Positions 1 through 5,070 of a stretch of 8,251 bases of DNA are shown piece by piece. Under the pieces are notes generated by a model. The model had not been told where the DNA came from. It worked only from the letters and a program-made list of their open reading frames with translations, and did no database searches. The first letter of the stretch is position 1. Each line of letters opens with the position of its first letter. Both the position numbers and the translations under genes were made by a program. This DNA is from Actinomycetota bacterium (GTDB lineage Bacteria; Actinomycetota; Actinomycetes; Actinomycetales; Microbacteriaceae), in assembly GCA_009704155.1 (NCBI GenBank), contig WLES01000026.1, forward strand, positions 1 through 8,251, read 5' to 3'.

Positions 1-386
1 AGTTTCGCCTCGGTGTAACGGCTCGCTGCTGGACCGTCGTCCAGAGAGCCGAAGTTTCCGTGCCCGTCGACAAACGGCACCCGGAGGCTGAACGACTGAG
101 CTAAACGAACAAGCGCGTCGTAGATCGCGGTATCCCCGTGGGGGTGGAGCTTTCCCATCACCTCGCCAACGACTCGAGCGCTCTTGACGTATCCACGCTC
201 TGGACGAAGCCCCATGTCCGCCATTTGGTAGATGATTCGGCGTTGAACAGGTTTCAATCCGTCACGTGCATCGGGGAGCGCGCGAGAATAGATGACAGAG
301 TAGGCATATTCAAGAAACGACCCCTGCATTTCCAGGGACAGGTCAATGTCGTCAATGCGTTCGCGAGAGGGTGTGGAGTCAGTCAC
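1..386 (-). CDS. parC: DNA topoisomerase IV subunit A, N-terminal part (cut by window edge)
   Basis: This is the DNA-cleaving subunit of a type IIA topoisomerase, which decatenates daughter chromosomes with ParB/ParE. Only the first 128 residues are in the window; the rest lies beyond base 1. The stretch [20 protein letters not shown] (residues 19-38), then [24 protein letters not shown] (81-90) and SRYTEAK with the catalytic tyrosine Y124 are all visible. The '[20 protein letters not shown]' wording fits the actinobacterial ParC branch better than GyrA, from my memory of the families. I chose GTG at 386 because the protein then begins [10 protein letters not shown], like relatives. In-frame GTG at 395 and ATG at 410 are alternatives, and none has a clear Shine-Dalgarno sequence. 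The next gene diverges from it with one base between the two chosen starts. ParC versus GyrA is an inference; the type IIA subunit A identity is not in doubt. Confidence 0.9.
   Translation of the reverse strand, partial: MTDSTPSRERIDDIDLSLEMQGSFLEYAYSVIYSRALPDARDGLKPVQRRIIYQMADMGLRPERGYVKSARVVGEVMGKLHPHGDTAIYDALVRLAQSFSLRVPFVDGHGNFGSLDDGPAASRYTEAK
375..378 (+). promoter_or_regulatory. Ribosome binding site deciding the phosphodiesterase start
   Basis: GGAG lies 9 bases before the ATG at 388 and is part of the purine-rich run GGGTGTGGAG. It supports ATG 388 over the earlier in-frame ATG at 346, which has no comparable site. It lies inside the parC coding region on the other strand. Confidence 0.55.
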
Positions 387-387
387 A

Positions 388-1497
388 ATGTCCACGACTT
401 TACCCGTCATCGCACCAACCGACCGTTGCCTCGCTGACGTTCTGGTGAGTAGTTTCCAGAGTGTCCGCGGTGTCGATAACCCTCTGGCACTCGGTCGCGT
501 TCGACGCTCAGTGGTAGTTCTGGTTGACGGGTTGGGCAGTGAAAACCTCGCCCACAGAGCTGCGCATGCCAGAACCCTCGGAAGTTTGAGGCAGAAGACC
601 GTGTCGTCCGGGTTCCCGACAACGACAGCGTCTGCGCTGAGCTCACTCATGACCGGCGTCGACCCCGGAGTATCCGGCATGGTCGGCTATGCGGTCAGAG
701 ATCCGTCGTCGGGGGAGATCATCAATCAACTTTCGGGGCTCGACGCGGTCGACGTTTCGAGATGGCAACCCGTCGAGACAGTCTGGGAAGCGAATTCGGA
801 CATTCCAGCCGTCATTGTGTCGGCCGCTCGCTACCGTCACTCCGGGCTGACAAGGTCAATCCTTCGCGGAGCTGATTACGTGTCGGCGCAGACCTACGAG
901 GAACGCCTCGCTGCTATCGACGGCTTTCTTCGTCTACATCGCGACGGCGTCGTTTATGTTTACATCCCAGAACTCGACATGACGGCCCACGCATCGGGCG
1001 TTTCCAGCCAGCAGTGGGCCCGCCGTCTAGAGGAACTCGACGGGTTCATTGCGGACGTCGTAAGGATGCTGTCAAAGTCGGACGGACTCATCGTAACTGC
1101 CGATCACGGCGTGATTGACGTGCTTCCGCATCAGCACATCGTCATCCCAGAGGCATCAGAATTAACCGACAATGTCCTCACCGGTGGCGAGCCGCGATTC
1201 CTCCACTTATACGTCGATGGAAACGTTGAGACCACCCTCAACGCGTGGAGGTCGATGGAGGGCTCACGTGCGCACATCGCGACGCGCGACGACGCAATCG
1301 CGGCGGGCTGGTTCGGCTTTGTCAGTGAAGAGCATCGCGAGCGAATCGGAGACGTTCTCGTGACGCCACGCGGTCGGCATGTTTACTACGATTCTCGAGT
1401 CGCAACGCTGCAGTCAATGGCGATGGTCGGCCAACACGGTGGATTATCGCGGGCTGAGACCCACGTCCCGCTCATTTTTTCAGGCGCTTACGCCTAA
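388..1497 (+). CDS. Alkaline phosphatase superfamily protein (type I phosphodiesterase / nucleotide pyrophosphatase-like)
   Basis: This 369-residue protein is a predicted metal-dependent phosphodiesterase or phosphatase of the alkaline phosphatase superfamily (nucleotide pyrophosphatase/phosphodiesterase branch). The full two-metal active site can be read: D47 in VVVLVDGLG, the nucleophile threonine in FPTTTAS (probably T80), D197 and H201 in PELDMTAH, D239-H240 in TADHG, and H350 in GQHGG. There is no signal peptide or membrane segment, so it is probably cytoplasmic. The natural substrate cannot be told from sequence. ATG 388 is supported by GGAG at 375-378 and gives a start like relatives. 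Translation from ATG 346 would add 14 residues antisense to parC. The gene ends in a 4-base tail-to-tail overlap with sepH. Proteins of this family sit beside parC and sepH in many actinobacteria (from memory), but no functional link is established. Confidence 0.88.
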   Translation: MSTTLPVIAPTDRCLADVLVSSFQSVRGVDNPLALGRVRRSVVVLVDGLGSENLAHRAAHARTLGSLRQKTVSSGFPTTTASALSSLMTGVDPGVSGMVGYAVRDPSSGEIINQLSGLDAVDVSRWQPVETVWEANSDIPAVIVSAARYRHSGLTRSILRGADYVSAQTYEERLAAIDGFLRLHRDGVVYVYIPELDMTAHASGVSSQQWARRLEELDGFIADVVRMLSKSDGLIVTADHGVIDVLPHQHIVIPEASELTDNVLTGGEPRFLHLYVDGNVETTLNAWRSMEGSRAHIATRDDAIAAGWFGFVSEEHRERIGDVLVTPRGRHVYYDSRVATLQSMAMVGQHGGLSRAETHVPLIFSGAYA

Positions 1498-2477
1498 TCT
1501 GCGTCGGGTCGAGTGCCAAACACGATTTCGTCCCACGTCGGCATTGCCGCACGGGTTCGTCGATGGCGCTGGCTGGGTGTTTCGTCAACAAAAGGTTCAG
1601 GGTCTTTCGATGCGGTGTCGGTGTCGCTTTCGCGTGTTGGAGCAGGTTCGACGAACAAGGGTTCATCGGGGAATTCAGGCGCTTCTGGCATCTCGAGCAT
1701 CTCGGGTGTAATCACGGGAATTGAACCGGACGACGGGTGACTCGACATCGCCTCAGCCCGTTCACCGCGGCGACGCTGAAGGTCGTCCAAGAGTTCACCA
1801 ACAGTGTCCTCAGCGGCTTCAGTTTTAACAGGGGGAGTTGGCTCAACCACGGCGATTGGTACAGCCTCGAACTCACCGCTGTCGAATCGCTGCGGAGCCG
1901 TCGGCGCGACGACTCGGAGCGGAGGGAAAAGGGCCGCATCAACTGCGTCGGCCTTGGAGACGCGCACAGCTGCACTGTTGGAAGGAACGAGGGTGAGCTT
2001 TCGGGGATCGAACGCCCAGGTGGCGTCCTCGGTGACGTCACCGACGTGGAACTCGGCGCCCACGACCCATTCGTCATCGCGACGGTAAGCCTGCCAACGG
2101 CCGACGGAGCCACCCTGCGCCGCGATTCGCGAAGCTATGGCCGCGCCAAATGTCTGGGGCTCATCGTCGCCGTGTGTCGAGACGGGGACAGCCAGTGCTC
2201 GTTCAAGGACGAACGCTAACTCGGCGACAATTGGTGCTTCGAACCTCGAAACACTCTCGATGTCCTGGCCAACGCGCGAGGCAACTTCTGCGGCACTAAG
2301 CCCTGAGCGGAGCAGAGTTTGAATTTCGCGGGGAGTCGCGTGACCGCCATCACGAGCGGATTTTGGGCTGATGCCACTGCGAACAGACGCATCCACGGGA
2401 ATCGAGTATCTGTTTCCGTCCTTAGACACGGCAATAATCGAGTCGGGCGTTACCTCGATTACGGACAGCTCTTCCAC
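1494..2477 (-). CDS. sepH: Septation protein SepH (DUF3071)
   Basis: SepH is an actinobacterial cytoplasmic protein that binds FtsZ and promotes its assembly at division sites (known from Streptomyces and Mycobacterium). The product is 327 residues. The N-terminal DUF3071 domain covers about residues 1-165: a short beta region (SVIEV..., YSIPVD), then a helix-turn-helix at about 48-80 (TPREIQTLLRSGLSAAEVA, then RVGQDIESVSRFE), then a beta-rich part with VGRWQAYRR, WVVGAEF and WAFDPRKLTLVP. The remainder is Pro/Glu/Asp-rich and probably disordered. It ends in a conserved-looking basic plus aromatic motif, RTRAAMPTWDEIVFGTR (307-323). The start is GTG 2477, 5 bases after AGGAG. The gene diverges from the DUF4193 gene and converges on the phosphodiesterase gene. 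Identity rests on the N-terminal domain pattern and neighbourhood. SepH does not depend on DNA binding despite its HTH, so a transcription-factor label would be misleading. Confidence 0.9.
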   Translation of the reverse strand: MEELSVIEVTPDSIIAVSKDGNRYSIPVDASVRSGISPKSARDGGHATPREIQTLLRSGLSAAEVASRVGQDIESVSRFEAPIVAELAFVLERALAVPVSTHGDDEPQTFGAAIASRIAAQGGSVGRWQAYRRDDEWVVGAEFHVGDVTEDATWAFDPRKLTLVPSNSAAVRVSKADAVDAALFPPLRVVAPTAPQRFDSGEFEAVPIAVVEPTPPVKTEAAEDTVGELLDDLQRRRGERAEAMSSHPSSGSIPVITPEMLEMPEAPEFPDEPLFVEPAPTRESDTDTASKDPEPFVDETPSQRHRRTRAAMPTWDEIVFGTRPDAD

Positions 2478-2482
2478 GGTTA

Positions 2483-2487
2483 CTCCT
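2483..2487 (-). promoter_or_regulatory. Ribosome binding site of sepH
   Basis: On the minus strand AGGAG stands 5 bases before the GTG start at 2477. It is a strong Shine-Dalgarno match and fixes this GTG as the start. Confidence 0.75.
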
Positions 2488-2505
2488 GATACCTCGTTGG
2501 GTGCG

Positions 2506-2511
2506 ACTTTA
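2506..2511 (-). promoter_or_regulatory. Candidate -10 element for sepH
   Basis: On the minus strand TAAAGT fits the actinobacterial TANNNT -10 pattern. Transcription would begin near 2499, giving a leader of about 22 bases that includes the AGGAG site. I see no good -35 hexamer at 16-19 bases, so this is a weak call. Confidence 0.3.
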
Positions 2512-2564
2512 CCCTCTAGCGACTTGATTTTTGCGACACACGGCGAGGCTAATTGATTTTTGGT

Positions 2565-2606
2565 CCTTTCTGTTGGACACTACTCACGCCTAGTGGCATA
2601 GAAAGG
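2565..2606 (+). promoter_or_regulatory. Leader hairpin that would mask the DUF4193 ribosome binding site
   Basis: CCTTTCT (2565-2571) is the exact reverse complement of AGAAAGG (2600-2606), which is the Shine-Dalgarno sequence of the gene starting at 2616. Nested inside, CACTA (2578-2582) pairs with TAGTG (2591-2595) around an 8-base loop. Extra pairs 2572-2599 (G-U), 2573-2598 and 2575-2597 can bridge the two stems. If transcription starts at or before about 2565, the ribosome binding site would be paired in the folded RNA. Pairing is read directly from the sequence; a regulatory role is inference. A DNA operator is the main alternative. There is no U-run after it, so it is not an intrinsic terminator. 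Confidence 0.4.
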
Positions 2607-2615
2607 TTTGACAGC

Positions 2616-2906
2616 ATGGCTACCGATTACGACTCTCCGCGCAAGACAGAAGAAGACCACGAGTCGCTTCAAGCTATCCAAGAGCGCGTTCCCGAACCAC
2701 GTCCGGGTGCTGAGGTAGACGACGCTGACAACCCGGACAGTCTTGAAATGAGCGGCCAGGATCTCGCAAACATCGAACTCGATGTCGTTGTGCTTCCGCC
2801 TCAGGCTGACGAGTTCACGTGCATGACCTGTTTCCTCGTCAAGAATCGGTCGCAGCTTGCCAAGGAGAACAAGTCGGGAAGCTATTGCTTCGACTGTGAG
2901 GGCTAG
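2616..2906 (+). CDS. DUF4193 family small zinc-ribbon protein
   Basis: This 96-residue protein belongs to a conserved actinobacterial family of unknown function. It begins MATDYDSPRK, the usual family start. It has an acidic, probably flexible first half (residues 11-56), then LPPQADEFTC and two CxxC pairs, C69/C72 and C91/C94, separated by 18 residues that include FLVKNRSQLAKE. The four cysteines should bind one zinc ion as a ribbon. ATG 2616 is preceded by AGAAAGG with 9 bases between. Translation from an upstream in-frame start at 2553 is unlikely because those 21 residues lie in the control region and look unlike the family. Its stop overlaps that of the DUF3093 gene by 4 bases (CTAG). 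The zinc ribbon suggests nucleic acid or protein binding, which is only inference. Confidence 0.9.
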   Translation: MATDYDSPRKTEEDHESLQAIQERVPEPRPGAEVDDADNPDSLEMSGQDLANIELDVVVLPPQADEFTCMTCFLVKNRSQLAKENKSGSYCFDCEG

Positions 2907-3340
2907 CGCGACTTAGCCGGATTACCCAACGCAGCCACGAGCTCTTTCGCACGACGGGTCGACATGTACCAATTTGGTGTCGGGTCATCACGGTCAACGA
3001 CGTCAACCATGACGCCCTCGGGAATCCACGCTCTGAGCACCTTCCACGTTCGAGCATCGCTGATGGCTGAGAGACGGTCATCCTTGGTGATGACGCGCGG
3101 TTTGGAAATTGCGGAACGTTCGATGCGTGCTCGACCCGCGTAGAGGTGGGTCGTGGTGACACGGATTTGGGGTGCACCAAGGTGCAGCCATGCCTGAACG
3201 GCGAGGTAAATGCCGACGGCGTTTGCAACGCCACCGACGATCGATAACGGCGCGACCATCCCGAATCCCAGCGGGAGCAGTAGAAGCAGAGCGACGTGTA
3301 ATCCAGGCCCCGGGGTCAGTCGTTCGCGAAAAATGTCCAT
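2903..3340 (-). CDS. DUF3093 family small membrane protein
   Basis: This 145-residue protein is of unknown function and belongs to an actinobacterial family found next to dut. After a short start MDIFRERLTPG come two hydrophobic segments, about residues 13-32 and 33-54, forming a membrane hairpin. A soluble domain of about 90 residues follows, with LYAGRARIERS (67-77), TWKVLRAWIPEGV (98-110) and the strongly family-like tail DRDDPTPNWYMSTRRAKELVAAL (116-138). I chose ATG 3340 because family members start just before the 'RERL.P' motif. An in-frame GTG at 3379 would add 13 residues overlapping the dut start and looks unlikely. No clear Shine-Dalgarno sequence precedes ATG 3340. The gene ends tail-to-tail with the DUF4193 gene and diverges from dut. 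Confidence 0.85.
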   Translation of the reverse strand: MDIFRERLTPGPGLHVALLLLLPLGFGMVAPLSIVGGVANAVGIYLAVQAWLHLGAPQIRVTTTHLYAGRARIERSAISKPRVITKDDRLSAISDARTWKVLRAWIPEGVMVDVVDRDDPTPNWYMSTRRAKELVAALGNPAKSR

Positions 3341-3372
3341 GGCACCATTCGACCATGTATTAGCCTGAACCC
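3341..3372. promoter_or_regulatory. Divergent promoter gap between the DUF3093 gene and dut
   Basis: Only 32 bases separate the two starts. TATTAG (3358-3363, plus) could be the -10 element of dut, ending 9 bases before its ATG, so the dut mRNA would have almost no leader. Read on the other strand the same bases give TAATAC (3362-3357), a possible -10 for the DUF3093 gene. Neither gene has a convincing Shine-Dalgarno sequence, which fits leaderless or very short leaders. No clear -35 is seen on either side. Confidence 0.35.
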
Positions 3373-3813
3373 ATGACACCTGAGGTCCTCGTCGTTGGAA
3401 ATGTCCCGGTTTACGCGCATCCGGGCGACGCGGGAGCTGACATCACCGCTAACGAAACCGTTGTGATTGCCCCTGGCCAGAGAGCAATGGTCTCCACCGG
3501 GTTGTCTATCGCTCTCCCTCGCGGTTTCGCCGCGTTTGTCGTACCCCGGTCGGGGCTCGCGCTCCGACACGGAATCACCCTCGTCAATTCACCGGGCACC
3601 ATCGATGCTGGGTACCGGGGCGAAATCGGTGTCATTTTGCTCAACACCGATTCTTCTGAAGCCTTCACCGTTAATGTGGGAGACCGAATCGCACAGCTGG
3701 TCATCCAGCCCATTGCAACAGCGAATTTTGTTCCCGTCAAAGAGCTGCCCTCGACTCATCGGGGCCCGGACGGGTTCGGGAGCACAGGAACGTCCTCGAA
3801 AGGGCAACAATGA
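3373..3813 (+). CDS. dut: dUTP diphosphatase (deoxyuridine 5'-triphosphate nucleotidohydrolase)
   Basis: Dut hydrolyses dUTP to dUMP and pyrophosphate, keeping uracil out of DNA and supplying dUMP for thymidylate synthesis. It acts in the cytoplasm as a homotrimer. All five family motifs are present in the 146-residue product: I, AHPGDAGADIT (15-25); II, PRSGLA (58-63); III, GTIDAGYRGEI (75-85) with the catalytic D78 and uracil-stacking Y81; IV, GDRIAQLVI (103-111); V, RGPDGFGSTG (130-139), the flexible C-terminal lid over the active site. Length is typical. ATG 3373 is the first possible start, because an in-frame TAG lies four codons upstream at 3361-3363. It has no Shine-Dalgarno sequence. 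Its stop overlaps the next start by 4 bases (ATGA), making it the first gene of a coupled operon. Confidence 0.96.
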   Translation: MTPEVLVVGNVPVYAHPGDAGADITANETVVIAPGQRAMVSTGLSIALPRGFAAFVVPRSGLALRHGITLVNSPGTIDAGYRGEIGVILLNTDSSEAFTVNVGDRIAQLVIQPIATANFVPVKELPSTHRGPDGFGSTGTSSKGQQ

Positions 3814-4370
3814 CCACCTACCAGATAGAGAACCGTTCGACGACCGGTCCATTCGACATCTCAGAGGTGAACGCTGTACAGCCGTTCATCAACCTAGGTT
3901 CAATCAAGATCACGCCTCGCGTTGGACTGCAACTCAAGCTCGACATTGATGACGCCACGAAGAAGGTGGTCGCGGCGACACTGGATTGTGACGGTTCTAC
4001 GCTTCAGGTGCAGGCGTTCGCGGCACCGCGATCCGCTGGGCTTTGGGCGGAGATTCGAAGCCAGGTGGTAGAGCAGGTTTCCAAGCAAGGTGGTCAAGCG
4101 AGCGAAGTTGACGGACCATTTGGTGTCGAGGTGCGGGCGACTCTCCCCACTCAAGACGGAGTTATTCGGCCAGTTCGCTTCATCGGTGTCGATGGACCGA
4201 ATTGGTTCTTGCGTGGTGTTGTGTCAGGAAAGGGTGCCGCTACGCCGTCCGATGCACTCGCAATTGAAGAAGTGTTTCGCAGTGTCGTTGTCGATAGGGG
4301 AAACCAGGCCCTCCCGCCAAGAGAGTTACTGCTACTGACTGTTCCCGTTCAGGCTGGGTCGGCGGGTTGA
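3810..4370 (+). CDS. DUF3710 family protein
   Basis: This 186-residue conserved actinobacterial protein has unknown function and usually lies next to dut. It matches the family by the sequence GPFD (13-16), PRVGLQLKLDID (36-47), LQVQAFAAPRS (65-75), EVDGPFGVEV (99-108), VRFIGVDGPNWFLRGVVSG (122-140), EEVFRSVVVDRG (153-164) and PPREL (169-173). No membrane segment, signal peptide or catalytic motif that I recognise is present, so it is probably cytoplasmic. ATG 3810 shares ATGA with the dut stop and is preceded by GAAAGGG (3798-3804), 5 bases away. It should therefore be co-transcribed and translationally coupled with dut. Some DUF3710 relatives carry a longer acidic N-terminal region; this copy is short. 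The family assignment is firm, the role is open. Confidence 0.9.
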   Translation: MTTYQIENRSTTGPFDISEVNAVQPFINLGSIKITPRVGLQLKLDIDDATKKVVAATLDCDGSTLQVQAFAAPRSAGLWAEIRSQVVEQVSKQGGQASEVDGPFGVEVRATLPTQDGVIRPVRFIGVDGPNWFLRGVVSGKGAATPSDALAIEEVFRSVVVDRGNQALPPRELLLLTVPVQAGSAG

Positions 4371-5017
4371 GCGAACAACTGCGTCGAGGCCTCGGAGCGG
4401 TTAAGCCAGGGGAGACACCAACCGGTCAGGATCTGTTCGCTGCAATTGGCGGTGTACGAGGTGTCATCGAATCAGTTTTACCCGGGTTCGTGTTCCTGAT
4501 CGTATTCACGGTGACAGGAGAACTCCTTCCTTCGGTTGTTGCACCGGTGGGTGTTGCGGTTCTCGCCCTGCTGGTGAGGTTGCTCCAGAGGCTTCCCGTG
4601 ATGCCAGCCGTGTCAGGCGGGATCGGCATTGCTCTGTCAGCCGGGTTCGCTCTGTGGACGGGGAGGGCCGAGGACAATTTTGTCGGAGGTTTCATCATCA
4701 ACTCCATCTCATTGTCTGTCGTGGTGGTCTCGCTGCTCGTTCGTCGCCCGATCGTTGGTGTCATTGCGTCTCTCATCAGTCCAGATGTCGACTGGAAATC
4801 TACCGCGCGTGCCGCCCGCGCCGTTCGCGTAGCGACCGTCATGTGGGGACTCTTTTTCTCCCTACGATTGGCGGTTCAGGTGCCGCTCTACTTCGCCGGT
4901 GCAACTGCCGCACTCGCGTCAACAAAACTCATTATGGGATTGCCGTTTTACGCTGCGATGCTCTGGATCACGTGGCTCTTGCTGCGTTCGGTCTCGTCCC
5001 GCACCTCGCCAGCGTGA
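4367..5017 (+). CDS. DUF3159 family integral membrane protein
   Basis: This 216-residue polytopic membrane protein of unknown function belongs to an actinobacterial family that follows DUF3710. A cytoplasmic-looking head of about 30 residues ends in GGVRGVIESVLPG (28-40), the family signature. Hydrophobic segments follow at about 38-50, 54-72, 81-98, 107-125, 155-173 and 187-207, probably five or six spans. LRLAVQVPLYFAGA (166-179) and KLIMGLPFYAAMLWITWLL (187-205) are also family-typical. The start is an unusual TTG at 4367 that overlaps the DUF3710 stop as TTGA. The GGCGGG just before it is too close to act as a normal Shine-Dalgarno, so translation probably depends on ribosomes finishing DUF3710. 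No later ATG or GTG fits before the conserved region. Transport or membrane organisation roles would be guesses. Confidence 0.88.
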   Translation: MSEQLRRGLGAVKPGETPTGQDLFAAIGGVRGVIESVLPGFVFLIVFTVTGELLPSVVAPVGVAVLALLVRLLQRLPVMPAVSGGIGIALSAGFALWTGRAEDNFVGGFIINSISLSVVVVSLLVRRPIVGVIASLISPDVDWKSTARAARAVRVATVMWGLFFSLRLAVQVPLYFAGATAALASTKLIMGLPFYAAMLWITWLLLRSVSSRTSPA

Positions 5018-5070
5018 AAACGACGGCGCGATAGACTTAGGCCACGTCACGTTCTTAGAGGAGTTTTTCG
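5018..5070 (+). promoter_or_regulatory. acnA leader with candidate -10 element and strong ribosome binding site
   Basis: TAGACT at 5032-5037 matches the actinobacterial TANNNT -10 pattern and would start transcription near 5044. No convincing -35 hexamer lies at the proper distance. AGAGGAG (5057-5063) is a near-perfect Shine-Dalgarno sequence 7 bases before the TTG start at 5071, and it decides that start. I see no terminator between the DUF3159 gene and acnA, so read-through from dut is possible in addition to a local promoter. Confidence 0.5.

Larger units (their letters stand above)
2478..2615. promoter_or_regulatory. Divergent control region between sepH and the DUF4193 gene
   Basis: These 138 bases must carry the promoters of both genes and contain no coding sequence. 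The left third carries the sepH signals. In the middle, TTGCGA (2531-2536) and the AT-rich stretch AATTGATTTTTGG (2551-2563) could form a weak plus-strand promoter with transcription starting around 2562-2566. The right third is an inverted repeat (2565-2606) that includes the DUF4193 ribosome binding site. No start point can be fixed from sequence alone. Confidence 0.55.

Noticed and set aside
346..387. Fourteen-residue N-terminal extension of the phosphodiesterase from ATG 346
   Set aside because: It has no ribosome binding site, overlaps parC, and is unlike the family start; ATG 388 has GGAG at a good distance.
1737..2219. 160-codon open frame on the plus strand opposite sepH
   Set aside because: It lies wholly antisense to a well-supported gene, its translation has no recognisable domain, and it has no ribosome binding site. 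It is a by-product of GC-rich codon use.
2573..2602. TTGGAC (2573-2578) with CATAGA (2597-2602) as a promoter for the DUF4193 gene
   Set aside because: Transcription would begin after the Shine-Dalgarno sequence at 2600-2606, leaving it out of the mRNA, and the -10 match is poor.
2903..2935. Possible intrinsic terminator between the DUF4193 and DUF3093 genes
   Set aside because: There is no stem followed by a T-run on either strand; the genes overlap at their stops.
3467..3949. 160-codon plus-strand frame spanning the end of dut and the start of DUF3710
   Set aside because: It is an out-of-frame shadow across two clear genes with an arbitrary composition.
4426..4842. 138-codon minus-strand frame opposite the DUF3159 gene
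   Set aside because: The Thr/Arg/Ala-rich translation is typical of the antisense of a membrane protein gene; no start signal is present.
5036..5058. Direct repeat CTTAG (5036-5040 and 5054-5058) before acnA as a regulator site
   Set aside because: Five bases repeated once is expected by chance, and there is no symmetry typical of TetR-type (AcnR-like) operators.
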